Origin: Aphanocapsa sp. GSE-SYN-MK-11-07L
GTDB taxonomy: Bacteria > Cyanobacteriota > Cyanobacteriia > Thermosynechococcales > Thermosynechococcaceae
NCBI GenBank assembly: GCA_019359715.1
Contig: JAHHGS010000116.1
Span: 1-36,548 of the forward strand
Length of the DNA: 36,548 nucleotides
Direction of reading: 5' to 3'
The notes beneath the pieces are model-generated. The model was not told where the DNA came from and ran no database searches. It saw only the letters and a program-made list of their open reading frames with translations. A program made the position numbers and the translations under genes. Shown here piece by piece: positions 27,635-35,553 of the stretch. Each line of letters opens with the position of its first letter. Position 1 is the stretch's first letter.

Positions 27635-28747
27635 ATGAAATGCACAATCGAAAACCATAATGGCAGGCTACGACTGCGCTGGCGCTCTCAAGAGGGCAAA
27701 CGCTACACGATGGGCTGTGGTGTGAATGATCATGCCAGCGGACGCGCGATCGCCAAACTGAAAGCGGCCCAGATTGAGAAAGACCTGCTCAATGACTACT
27801 TTGATCCGACCTTGCTCAAGTATCGACCGCGCATTCTGGGCAAGAATGCGACTGAAATCAGCGCTCCTGAACTGTTTGAGCGCTATGCAGTGGCGATGAA
27901 ACGTGAGAAGCGACTGACCCCCAATGCCTATCAGAAGTATAGGGCGACCCTTTCCCACCTGAAGCGGTTCTTTGGTGAGGTTAATGCCCTGTCCATTGGC
28001 TCTCGCCGTGCAGGTGACTTTACCGCCTATCTTTTGGAGCGAATGGCTGGGCAAACCGCAAAGCCCTACCTGTTCCTGCTGCGAGGCTGTTGGAATTGGG
28101 CGCAAGGGAAATACCACACGACTCCTGAGAACCCCTGGTCTGATGAAATCGCCAAAGTAAAACCCCAACCCCAGCAACGCACCAAGCCTTTTGCTAGGGC
28201 TGAAATTACCGCAATTCTGAACGGGTTCAAGAGCGATCGCCATTACAGCCACTATGCTGATGTGGTAGCTTTCCTATTTGGTACAGGATGTAGACCCGGT
28301 GAGGCGTTCGGGTTGCGATGGCGCAACGTTGCTGATGATTTTGGGACGGCTCAAATCTGTCAGACCGTTAGCCGTGGGCACCATCGCAACCAAACTAAAA
28401 CCGGGAAAAGCCGAACTATTATTTTTAATCCATCCATCCAGGCAATGCTGAAAACCCGCTATTTGCAGCAGCAGCCACAGCCCGATCGTTTGGTGTTTGC
28501 CAGCCCTACGGGTAAACCCATTGATGATAAACGGTTCAATCAAAGAGCCTGGAAAACGGTTCTTGAACGGTTAGGAATTGACTACAGAAGACCTAACACG
28601 ATGAGGCATTCAGCGATTAGTCATGCCCTAGCTAATGGTGTGAACCCCATCGACCTAGCAGAGCAGACCGGGCACGATAAACGAGTGCTGCTCTCAACCT
28701 ACGCTCATGCGATCAGCCAGCAGTCCCTGTTTGTGGAGTTTGAATGA
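27635..28747 (+). CDS. Tyrosine recombinase (integrase) of an integrative element
   Basis: Site-specific recombinase of 370 residues. The N-terminus (MKCTIENHNGRLRLRWRSQE) matches the DUF3596-type arm-binding domain of cyanobacterial and phage integrases. A SAM-like core-binding domain spans about 75-165. Catalytic residues are R220 (GTGCRPGEAFGLRW), probable K258, R324 in NTMR (Asn replaces the first His of HxxR), H347 (TGHDKR) and the nucleophile Y356 (STYAH). It lies 142 bases from tRNA-Thr, the usual position beside the attachment site. The following gene overlaps its stop codon, suggesting an operon. Confidence 0.92.
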   Translation: MKCTIENHNGRLRLRWRSQEGKRYTMGCGVNDHASGRAIAKLKAAQIEKDLLNDYFDPTLLKYRPRILGKNATEISAPELFERYAVAMKREKRLTPNAYQKYRATLSHLKRFFGEVNALSIGSRRAGDFTAYLLERMAGQTAKPYLFLLRGCWNWAQGKYHTTPENPWSDEIAKVKPQPQQRTKPFARAEITAILNGFKSDRHYSHYADVVAFLFGTGCRPGEAFGLRWRNVADDFGTAQICQTVSRGHHRNQTKTGKSRTIIFNPSIQAMLKTRYLQQQPQPDRLVFASPTGKPIDDKRFNQRAWKTVLERLGIDYRRPNTMRHSAISHALANGVNPIDLAEQTGHDKRVLLSTYAHAISQQSLFVEFE

Positions 28748-29613
28748 TGCCTATCTTGCAAAACAAATATTCCAAAATGCATGGATATGTAGCTGTCGTC
28801 CCATGGCCGCCATCTACAAAAGATGCTGAATGGGACAGGGTTCTTTCTCTTCTCTGTGCCCCACATTGTCTGATTGAAGGTGATTTATACGATCGCTCAC
28901 AATCCCTTAGTCTGCAAGGTTACGTTGCAATAGCGGTTCACTGGCTTTATCGAAAGGGCTGGAAATCAGGACATCGACTAACGGGGGGTTGCCCTGAACT
29001 TTGGCGAGGAATTGAACCGCTCGGAGATTTACTGCTAGTCATTCTGAAGGTTGCTGAAGCAGTCTTTAATAGCCAAGAAAAGGGCTTCCCGCAGTGCAAC
29101 CCGCCAGTTAGCCACCCGGCTCAGGTCTTCCTTCCCGCCGCTGTTCAGATGATGTTGATTGCCCTAGTGTCTCGTGAGGGAAAGTGTGGCAAAAGTGACC
29201 ACATCAAGGAATTAAGGGAACTGACTAGAATACTACGCAACAAGGCAAACCAGGATTCGGATGAAGAGCCGCAAAACCCATTTTCAAAACTGCACGAACC
29301 TGAGCTTTGGCAACTAATAGAAGCCGCTTGCTACATCAATCGAGAGATTGCTACACCAATCCCCTTTGACCTTTTGCTGCACGGTACGCCCAAGAAGAAA
29401 GGGCTGCTTTTCGCTCTAACCGGATGGATTGAACGGCTTGAAGTTAAAGGCAGCAATTGGCAAGTTGTGATCCGAGATCCTGACTATGTGGCACTAATTC
29501 GAGCTTTTGGAAGGGGCAACAGCCTTCGGCAGATTCCGATTATTGACCTAGAAACACTCGTTTCAAAAACACATTTTTTGAAACGCTCTCCTAGCAAGGG
29601 TTTTGGGCGGTAA
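28744..29613 (+). CDS. Hypothetical protein downstream of the integrase
   Basis: A 289-residue soluble protein I do not recognise. It starts at an ATGATG overlapping the integrase stop, with GGAG 5-8 bases before, so it is translationally coupled to the integrase. It has a hydrophobic/helical middle (LGDLLLVILKVAEAVF and VFLPAAVQMMLIALVS), a charged region (HIKELRELTRILRNKANQDSDEEPQN) and a Phe/Lys-rich C-terminal tail. No enzyme motif or clear HTH is visible. Coupling to the integrase suggests a role in recombination, element control or host benefit, but nothing in the sequence decides. Confidence 0.65.
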   Translation: MMPILQNKYSKMHGYVAVVPWPPSTKDAEWDRVLSLLCAPHCLIEGDLYDRSQSLSLQGYVAIAVHWLYRKGWKSGHRLTGGCPELWRGIEPLGDLLLVILKVAEAVFNSQEKGFPQCNPPVSHPAQVFLPAAVQMMLIALVSREGKCGKSDHIKELRELTRILRNKANQDSDEEPQNPFSKLHEPELWQLIEAACYINREIATPIPFDLLLHGTPKKKGLLFALTGWIERLEVKGSNWQVVIRDPDYVALIRAFGRGNSLRQIPIIDLETLVSKTHFLKRSPSKGFGR

Positions 29614-29779
29614 ATTGGAGCCAGAATTCAAGGTGGCTTTTGAGGGTTTAATGCCTCTTAAGCCCAAAAGTTTTGTTAACTCAAAGCCGATCGCTACTCG
29701 TTCCCCAACGCACCAGCGATCGGCTTACCCCAACCGACAAACTCGCAAATTTACAAATTTACCGGAGGTTTCCCCAATT

Positions 29780-30043
29780 ATGGCAAAGACGATCGCCCCC
29801 AAACAGCAATTCATGTTCGTTGGCTCCGCAGTTCTCGAAGCCCGGCTCGACCTACGCAAAACCCAGCGTGTTGAACTCCAAAAGCAATTGCCTTGTCCTC
29901 TCTACTGGTTTCAGTTTCCCGGCGGCCGCAAGGTTTTTTGGAACTGGGAATTAGTGCAGGATTACCTGATCAACGGCGACGGCCCCAACCATCAGCGATT
30001 GGTTGAGCAATATTTAGCAACCCTGCCCAATCCCGCCGCCTAA
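29780..30043 (+). CDS. Small winged-helix-like protein, possible excisionase
   Basis: An 87-residue protein starting at the ATG at 29780 (MAKTIAPKQQ), with GGAGG 11 bases upstream. The frame is open further upstream, but that part is low-complexity and has no signal. The middle LYWFQFPGGRKVFWNWELVQDYLI resembles the wing and recognition part of excisionase/MerR-like small DNA-binding proteins, in which a short basic hairpin precedes a tryptophan-containing helix. Position near the integrase fits a recombination directionality factor. The family assignment is inference and moderately weak. Confidence 0.6.
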   Translation: MAKTIAPKQQFMFVGSAVLEARLDLRKTQRVELQKQLPCPLYWFQFPGGRKVFWNWELVQDYLINGDGPNHQRLVEQYLATLPNPAA

Positions 30044-30049
30044 AAAATA

Positions 30050-30080
30050 GCGATCGCCCTCTACCACGGAAGGCGATCGC
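30050..30080 (+). terminator. HIP1-based hairpin between two element genes
   Basis: GCGATCGCC (30050-30058) and GGCGATCGC (30072-30080) are exact inverted arms, so each arm is itself a HIP1 palindrome. A TTTTT run follows 8 bases later. It may end the upstream transcript, or be an incidental HIP1 pair. Confidence 0.4.
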
Positions 30081-30124
30081 CATTCAATTTTTCCAAAAAT
30101 TACCGCGCAAAGGACGCGACTAAC

Positions 30125-30331
30125 ATGAGTTTACCAAAAAATCACTGTCTCAAAACAGATACACCTCCACCCCTGACCCAGACACTCAATCGCCTCGAAA
30201 CGCTGTACGCGATTGCCCACTCTCCCCAGTGGTTGCTAGGCGCATTCAGCCGTGAGGCGGGCCATCTGGGCGTATCGCCCTCATTGGTCTGGCACCTTTG
30301 GCAAACCTACGAACAGTGGGGGCGGCGCTGA
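30125..30331 (+). CDS. Small hypothetical protein before the replication gene
   Basis: A 68-residue protein with AAGGA about 10 bases before the ATG. Residues about 28-64 (AHSPQWLLGAFSREAGHLGVSPSLVWHLWQTYEQWG) form two or three helices with the look of a small helix-turn-helix, but the match is not to a family I know. Its stop codon overlaps the start of the replication protein by one base (TGATG), so the two are coupled and it may be a replication accessory or regulator. Confidence 0.6.
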   Translation: MSLPKNHCLKTDTPPPLTQTLNRLETLYAIAHSPQWLLGAFSREAGHLGVSPSLVWHLWQTYEQWGRR

Positions 30332-32859
30332 TGGCGTACGATATTCGCTTATTCGAGGAACTACTGGACACCACCAGAGAGAAAAACCGCTACGTTTGCC
30401 CTGCCTGTGGCGATCCGAATCTCACGATCAGCCCCAAAACTGGGGCGTACCGTTGCCACGCCAACCTTTGCGATAGCGATGCGATTCGAGATGCGATCGA
30501 TAAATTGGCCGGTAAAATTCCCTACAAGACGAATGGCAGGCGTAGGAGAAAACTAGAGCCAGGAACCCTTGAGGCTAGAGTGATCACTCGCAAAGCAGCA
30601 GCGCTAGGGGCGTTTAACGGCCCAGAGGCTTGGATGCCTGACCGTGATGAGATTGCAGCCAAAGAACCTGAGCCAGAGCCAGAGAGTGCAGTGGAACCTG
30701 AGCCAGAGTGCTCTAGCCCGGTTCAGTCACCCTCAGATAGCGCTGTAGAGGGTGAGTCACAATCTCCCCACTATGAAACCAGTCCAGAGGGCGGGCTGTA
30801 CTGGGTTAGTCACGAAAAAACCAGCAATGGCAGTTTGACTAAGACCCAAACCAAGGTCGGAAATCACCTGGCAGCGATCGCCTACGTCGCTTCACCCGAT
30901 GGCGATGGAGCTGGCATTCTGCTAGAACTCAAGACCCAGCAAGTCCATCTCCAGCGCTGGACAATGCCCCGTCGAGCGCTGGGAGGTGATTCAGCAGTGC
31001 TGATCGGTGAATTGCTCGATCGCGGCTATGGTCTGGTGTTTGACCAGAAACGCAAATTGGCCCGCTACTTGACCGAGTTAGGCACTGAACTCAGCCAGAC
31101 CTACACCATCAGCAACGCCACTGGCTGGGTAAACGGTTCGTTTTTATTGCCTAACCTGACAATTGGCGATCAGTCTCTCAAATACCGCGATGTTGAACCG
31201 TTGCCCGACTGCCCTATTGAGTTAAAGGGCACAGCCCAGAGTTGGCAGGATACGGTTGGCAAACTCGCTAGTGGCAATAGCAGGCTGATTTTTGCGATCG
31301 GGGTTGCCCTGGGCGCTCCCCTAGCCCCGTTGCTGGACATTGAATCGGGTGGGTTCCACTACGTCGGATTAAGCTCCACTGGCAAAACGACTGCCCTGTG
31401 TGTTGCTGGTTCAGTGTCAGGGCTGAAAAAACTCTCATCTTGGAATAGCACAGTGAACGGCTTAGAGGCAGTGGCAACCGCTCATAATCATCTGCTACTG
31501 CCATTAGACGAGATTGGTGAGGCCAATCCCCGTGATGTGGGAGCTGCCGCCTACATGCTGGCCAATGGTCAGGGCAAACAGCGGATGAGCCGGGACTTGG
31601 TGGGGCGAAAGCGGCAGCAGTGGCAATTATTAACCCTTTCCAGTGGTGAGCTGAGCATGGCTGACTATCTCCGAACCGCTGGCATTAATCAGCGTGGCGG
31701 TCAGGAGGTGAGAATGCCCGATATTCCTGCCTGTCCCCATAACGGTCAGTATGGCGTTTTTGAGGAGATTCACGGGTACGCGACGGCGGCTGAGTTTGTC
31801 AGAGATCTAGAGGCAGCTTGCCGTGAGAATCGCGGCGCTCTGTTGCAAGCATTCCTGACTCAGCTAGTGGCGGATCAGGCTAACTCTGAGTGGTTGATTA
31901 GCCAGCGACGGCGATTACGGGCGATCGAAAACGAGCTGATGGGAGAGATTCAGGATGCGGTAATTGGTCGAGCTGCCAAACGATTTGCTTTAGTGCAGGT
32001 TGCTTTAGAGCTGGCCCACAGCTACGGGTTGCTCCCCTTTCCTTTAGATCAAATCCCCTGGGCAGTCTCAACCCTGTTCACTGATTGGCTGAATTTCAGA
32101 GGTGGAACTGGCTCAATTGAGGTTAAACAGTGTCTAGAGCGGATCGAGTCCGAGTTTGTTAAAAACGAGTTCAGCGATCGCATCTATAACGTTGACAAGC
32201 CGCCAACTGATTCTATTCGCAACTTGTTGGCCTACAGGAAGGTTGATTTCAGTAATCGGGCTGAGTTCTGGGTTCCACCGGCGGTTTTTAGAGAGTTGAC
32301 CCAGAGCGTTGACCGTGACCTAGTGACGGCTGAAATGTTGAGGCGGGGCTGGCTGCTGGGGCCAGATTCCGAGGGGAAAACCTCTACCGTGCGACGACTG
32401 GAAAATAAAACCATGCGAGTCTACGTTTTTACCCAATTTTGGCAAACCGAGGACGAGCCAACTCAAAAACCGTTTCCCCCTCTCTCTAAAACTGGTGTAA
32501 CGGGTGTAACAGGTGTAACGCCAACCCAGAACACAGGCATAGAGGGAATCTCAGCCGTTACACCATCTGTTACACCAGAAAATCCAGGGTGTAACGGTGT
32601 AACAGAACCAGGGTCAGAGAAAAATAATCAGGCATCAGCCATAGATGTAAACCTATCATCTGTTACACCTGTTACACCGGGGGATTTGAGGTGTAACACA
32701 AATACTGAGGCTCAAAACCCAGACACAGAGGCGGTTCCAGAAACCGTTACACCCGTTACACCTGTTACACCCAAAAACGAGAGAGAGGGAAATAGTTTTC
32801 AGGTTGGTGATTTCAAAACAGAAGATTTAGGGGAGGTGATCGATGTCGGGGATTTTTAA
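30331..32859 (+). CDS. DUF927-type replication protein: zinc ribbon plus P-loop helicase
   Basis: An 842-residue protein from the ATG at 30331 (the upstream frame from 30298 overlaps the previous gene). An N-terminal CHC2-like zinc ribbon has C23, C26, C42 and C47, as in phage and plasmid primases. An acidic Glu-Pro repeat linker (about 112-130) follows. The central region matches DUF927, a helicase-like family of mobile elements, with Walker A GLSSTGKTT (346-354) and Walker B LLPLDEIG (D393-E394). The last ~130 residues are low-complexity with GVTGVTGVT and VTPVTPVTP repeats, encoded by an iteron-like DNA array. No Toprim domain is obvious, so primase activity is inferred from the zinc ribbon only. 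It is the probable replication initiator/helicase of the element. Confidence 0.82.
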   Translation: MAYDIRLFEELLDTTREKNRYVCPACGDPNLTISPKTGAYRCHANLCDSDAIRDAIDKLAGKIPYKTNGRRRRKLEPGTLEARVITRKAAALGAFNGPEAWMPDRDEIAAKEPEPEPESAVEPEPECSSPVQSPSDSAVEGESQSPHYETSPEGGLYWVSHEKTSNGSLTKTQTKVGNHLAAIAYVASPDGDGAGILLELKTQQVHLQRWTMPRRALGGDSAVLIGELLDRGYGLVFDQKRKLARYLTELGTELSQTYTISNATGWVNGSFLLPNLTIGDQSLKYRDVEPLPDCPIELKGTAQSWQDTVGKLASGNSRLIFAIGVALGAPLAPLLDIESGGFHYVGLSSTGKTTALCVAGSVSGLKKLSSWNSTVNGLEAVATAHNHLLLPLDEIGEANPRDVGAAAYMLANGQGKQRMSRDLVGRKRQQWQLLTLSSGELSMADYLRTAGINQRGGQEVRMPDIPACPHNGQYGVFEEIHGYATAAEFVRDLEAACRENRGALLQAFLTQLVADQANSEWLISQRRRLRAIENELMGEIQDAVIGRAAKRFALVQVALELAHSYGLLPFPLDQIPWAVSTLFTDWLNFRGGTGSIEVKQCLERIESEFVKNEFSDRIYNVDKPPTDSIRNLLAYRKVDFSNRAEFWVPPAVFRELTQSVDRDLVTAEMLRRGWLLGPDSEGKTSTVRRLENKTMRVYVFTQFWQTEDEPTQKPFPPLSKTGVTGVTGVTPTQNTGIEGISAVTPSVTPENPGCNGVTEPGSEKNNQASAIDVNLSSVTPVTPGDLRCNTNTEAQNPDTEAVPETVTPVTPVTPKNEREGNSFQVGDFKTEDLGEVIDVGDF
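32494..32771. repeat. Array of 13 exact GGTGTAAC octamers in both orientations (iteron-like)
   Basis: GGTGTAAC is at 32494, 32503, 32512, 32588, 32596 and 32690. Its complement GTTACACC is at 32557, 32569, 32662, 32671, 32746, 32755 and 32764 (first bases). Eleven copies lie in one reading frame (Gly-Val-Thr or Val-Thr-Pro), while those at 32588 and 32690 are shifted and encode Cys-Asn. Copies come in twos and threes spaced 8, 9 or 12 bases. The stretch 32604-32661 between clusters is AT-richer. Confidence 0.85.
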
Positions 32860-33178
32860 TGCGATCGCGATTGGTAAATCCGGCACTGCCTACCCTGTGG
32901 CGAGGGTTGAGGGCAACCGATTGGTTCTAGCTACTCCTAAAGGGGCGATTAGGGTTCCTCGCAGTGCGATCGCACGGCTAGAGATTCCAGCATCACCTCA
33001 CCATTGGATGCCTGTGCCGGGTCAGCGAGTGGCAGAACTTGAAACGAGCCAAAGCGCGACCGTTAATCGCATTGACCCCGATGGCAGTATCGTTTTGTAT
33101 GCAACTCAGTCCCAGGATGCGATCGCTGGCAGATTTTATGCCTCCGAACTGCGGCCAGCAGTGGAGGATGCACCATGA
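32843..33178 (+). CDS. Small beta-rich hypothetical protein
   Basis: A 111-residue protein overlapping the end of the replication gene by 17 bases, with GGAGG 6-7 bases before the ATG. Alternating hydrophobic residues (YPVARVEGNRLVLATPKGAIRVP and VNRIDPDGSIVLYATQ) suggest two small beta-barrel or Tudor/SH3-like units, which are common in DNA-associated phage proteins. No family is recognised. Its position and coupling suggest a replication-linked accessory role. Confidence 0.65.
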   Translation: MSGIFNAIAIGKSGTAYPVARVEGNRLVLATPKGAIRVPRSAIARLEIPASPHHWMPVPGQRVAELETSQSATVNRIDPDGSIVLYATQSQDAIAGRFYASELRPAVEDAP

Positions 33179-33393
33179 CCGAGCAAATCGCCAGATCCTT
33201 TAGCGATTCCGGCAGCTACAGCGCCGACCCAGCCCAGCAGCGAGATAGCTTGCGGTCAGAGTGCCACAAACTGATCGAGGTGATTGCCCGTCGCCCTGGC
33301 TGCCTGAAGCTGCTGATGGGTGCCGTGTACGCCTTGGAGGTTTTCGCTGACTACAAGCGCGATCGCAGCATTCGCAAACCTCCCGGCCCCTAG
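33175..33393 (+). CDS. Small hypothetical protein
   Basis: A 72-residue protein whose ATG overlaps the previous stop (ATGA), so it is in the same operon. Residues about 24-60 are helical (SLRSECHKLIEVIARRPGCL and GAVYALEVFADYKRD) with a basic end. No known family or motif is seen. The reading frame contains a HIP1 site near 33360. Confidence 0.6.
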   Translation: MTEQIARSFSDSGSYSADPAQQRDSLRSECHKLIEVIARRPGCLKLLMGAVYALEVFADYKRDRSIRKPPGP

Positions 33394-33447
33394 AAGTGCA
33401 GCGTTTTTCCACAGGCACACCTAAAATGTTGAAAACCAGGAGAAAAA

Positions 33448-34011
33448 ATGAGTCAAATCTTACAGACCGATTCGATTAGCGACCTTGAAACCGAGCTAAA
33501 CCAAGCTCAAAGCCTGTTGAGCCAATTGCTCTTACAGTTGGCTGAGTCTGAGGCAGTTCAGCCGGAATTTGGTGGAGATGTGGGCGATTTAGCCGATCAA
33601 CTGACGAACAAGGTGATCAAAGAGAATGCCCTAAGAAGTGCGATCGTCCAAACTCAAAGCAAAGTTTCTGATCTGAGAGCAGCCCTTGACGCGGCAATTC
33701 TGAAGCAAGAGCAGAGGGTCGCCGAAGGAGAAACCGTCATCTTGCTTGATGAATTAAAACTTCTGGCTGAAACCTTTAATCAGAAGCAGCTTGAGTTGAT
33801 TGAAACCATGAAGCAAATCAATCAAACGGCTAACAAATATTCCAACCATTACGCCATCGCTCATGGCGACTATCGCAGCCCCCTAAACGTTCCACAGCTT
33901 GACTACCGCGCTTCTCTGTTCTCAAAAATCGACACCAGCGTGATTTACTTTTTCGGGCTGCAAGACCCGGAACACGGCGGCAAATGGCTGTATTTATTAG
34001 GGGGCAAATAG
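33448..34011 (+). CDS. Coiled-coil hypothetical protein
   Basis: A 187-residue protein preceded by AGGAG. Residues about 8-130 show heptad-like hydrophobic spacing (DLETELNQAQSLLSQLLLQLAES, then LLDELKLLAETFNQKQLELIETMKQINQT) and should form a coiled coil. The last ~55 residues are a separate globular part (YAIAHGDYRSPLNVPQLDYR and IYFFGLQDPEHGGKWLYLLG). The family is not recognised. The next gene starts on the base after its stop codon. Confidence 0.65.
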   Translation: MSQILQTDSISDLETELNQAQSLLSQLLLQLAESEAVQPEFGGDVGDLADQLTNKVIKENALRSAIVQTQSKVSDLRAALDAAILKQEQRVAEGETVILLDELKLLAETFNQKQLELIETMKQINQTANKYSNHYAIAHGDYRSPLNVPQLDYRASLFSKIDTSVIYFFGLQDPEHGGKWLYLLGGK

Positions 34012-34440
34012 ATGAAGACAATTGCGGATTTGAGTGATAGCGAGATGCAACTTTTGGCATCCGTCCCTGCTGGCGATCGCAAGAACGTCTTAAAGGTGTT
34101 TGGAGTAGAGTTACAAGGTGCGATCGCTCAAGATGAACCCTCAGAGCTAAAGGCTAAGGATGACCAGGGGATGGGGGTACAGAGAGAGCCAAAAGCCGAC
34201 CCCTTAGAGGGTTTGCATGGAATGGATAAATTGGCGCAGGCTGAACGCTTGGGAATTGTTAGCCAGAATCTAAGACCCGACCGCCAAAGACGCGGGGCAT
34301 CAGAGCGAAAGGCTCAGAACATGAGCATGACCGAGAAATACAAGCAGCTAGAAGGGCTGCATGGGATGGATAAACTGAAGAAAGCTGAAGAGTTGGGATT
34401 GGTTAGCACTCCACCCCGCAAGCAAGGTAAGCGAGGTTAG
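34012..34440 (+). CDS. Hypothetical protein with a duplicated LEGLHGMDKL motif
   Basis: A 142-residue protein, charged and poor in large hydrophobics apart from an N-terminal helix (IADLSDSEMQLLASVPAGDRKNVLKVFG). A unit of about 20 residues occurs twice: LEGLHGMDKLAQAERLGIVS (65-84) and LEGLHGMDKLKKAEELGLVS (113-132), separated by a basic linker. The identical decamer is encoded by diverged codons. This suggests two copies of a short peptide that docks on a partner protein. Family unknown. It lies between the coiled-coil protein and the terminase-like genes. Confidence 0.65.
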   Translation: MKTIADLSDSEMQLLASVPAGDRKNVLKVFGVELQGAIAQDEPSELKAKDDQGMGVQREPKADPLEGLHGMDKLAQAERLGIVSQNLRPDRQRRGASERKAQNMSMTEKYKQLEGLHGMDKLKKAEELGLVSTPPRKQGKRG

Positions 34441-34446
34441 TCGATC

Positions 34447-34920
34447 ATGAGTAGACCTGGCAGACCCACTAAGTTAACCCCCCAAGTGCAGCAGAAAATC
34501 CTAGATGCAATCCAAAATGGAATGCACTTGGAAACCGCTTGTGAACTTGCCGGAATCGACTACTCGACGTTCCGAAGATGGATGCAAAAAGGCGCTGAAA
34601 GTCATCCTGCATCGAGTCCAAAGCGTGAATTTAGCGATTTTTGCGAGGATGTTACGCGCGCGATCGCGAAGAGTGAAGCTGCTCTGCTGGGCAAAATCCA
34701 AAGCAGTCCCGATTGGAGAGCGCAGGGCTGGATCTTAGAGCGGCGCTTCCCTGAGCGCTGGGCAAATAGTCATCGGGTGCAAATCCTGCTGCAAAGGGAG
34801 ATGGAAGCGATTCTCGACCAACTGGAACGAACGATGCCCAAGCAGGAGTACGCTAGCCTGTTCTACTACATCTCTGCCTTGGAGCAGACCGTTATTATCG
34901 AAAACGGCGCGAAACGATAA
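34447..34920 (+). CDS. Phage HTH protein, terminase small-subunit-like
   Basis: A 157-residue protein beginning with the GRPTKLTPQVQQKILDAIQNG motif, then ETACELAGIDYSTFRRWMQKG, a helix-turn-helix of the type found in phage terminase small subunits and related packaging or regulatory proteins. FSDFCEDVTRAIAKSEAALLGKIQ and WILERRFPERWA continue this family pattern. The C-terminal helices are unlike the standard. It sits directly before a second, more typical small terminase, so it could be a paralogous DNA-binding protein that redirects packaging or regulates late genes. Confidence 0.75.
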   Translation: MSRPGRPTKLTPQVQQKILDAIQNGMHLETACELAGIDYSTFRRWMQKGAESHPASSPKREFSDFCEDVTRAIAKSEAALLGKIQSSPDWRAQGWILERRFPERWANSHRVQILLQREMEAILDQLERTMPKQEYASLFYYISALEQTVIIENGAKR

Positions 34921-34927
34921 TAAGAAG

Positions 34928-35476
34928 ATGATGAACGCTAAACAACTGAGGTTTTGCCAAGAATACATGATCGATTTCAATGGCACTCAAGCGGCGATCC
35001 GGGCTGGGTATAGCAAGAAGACAGCTAGATTTATCGCAACTGAGAACCTAACAAAACCCAACATTCAAGCCAAAATCGCCGAGTTGGTTAGGATTCAAGC
35101 CGATAGGTTGGAAATTACCTCTGAGGCAGTCATGCAGGAATTAGCGGCGATCGCATTCTCCAGGATTGATGACGTGCTGACAGTAGAGGGCGGCCAGGTG
35201 ATCATTAAGCCCTCATCCCAGTGGTCGCCATCTGCAAGAGTAGCGATTCAAAACATCAAGCAGACCCAACATGGAATCAGCATCACGATGCATAGCAAAG
35301 TCGCAGCCTTAGAAAAGCTGATGATGCGCTTTGGGTTGAACCAGCCCGACCCAGATATCCCGACTGGAGCAGAGTTTGAGCTAGTATTGCCAACCGTGGT
35401 GAATATTGGAGTTGCCGATATGCGATCGCCAGAGATTGAAGCCGAGCTAGGGGAAAATGGGTGGCGGCTCAATTAG
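34928..35476 (+). CDS. Terminase small subunit (Terminase_2 family)
   Basis: A 182-residue phage DNA-packaging protein. The N-terminal MNAKQLRFCQEYMIDFNGTQ, then AAIRAGYSKKTARFIATENLTKPNIQAKI, is the classic DNA-binding domain of the Terminase_2 small subunit, which recognises the packaging site. Residues 50-150 (RLEITSEAVMQELAAIAFSRIDDVL) fit the oligomerisation domain. Two adjacent ATGs occur; the second (34931) is equally possible. In a phage the large terminase normally follows, but here the strand ends in two palindromes and convergent genes, with no large subunit in the window. Confidence 0.85.
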   Translation: MMNAKQLRFCQEYMIDFNGTQAAIRAGYSKKTARFIATENLTKPNIQAKIAELVRIQADRLEITSEAVMQELAAIAFSRIDDVLTVEGGQVIIKPSSQWSPSARVAIQNIKQTQHGISITMHSKVAALEKLMMRFGLNQPDPDIPTGAEFELVLPTVVNIGVADMRSPEIEAELGENGWRLN

Positions 35477-35480
35477 AGCG

Positions 35481-35505
35481 CTAAGTTTGAAAGTTTCAAG
35501 CTTAG
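35481..35505. repeat. 25-base palindrome just after the terminase gene
   Basis: CTAAGTTTGAAA and TTTCAAGCTTAG (one G-T pair) flank a central G, starting 5 bases after the terminase small-subunit stop. No T run follows, so a terminator is not certain. An operator or protein-binding palindrome is the alternative. Confidence 0.5.
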
Positions 35506-35553
35506 AGCAATGGTGAAACCGTTGGCTTCCATCGCAAGTGTTTTCGTTGTTTT

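Noticed and set aside
29603-29779. N-terminal extension of the 87-residue protein, making a 146-residue frame.
   Set aside because: The ATG at 29780 has GGAGG upstream; the extension is low-complexity and overlaps the previous gene end without a ribosome binding site.
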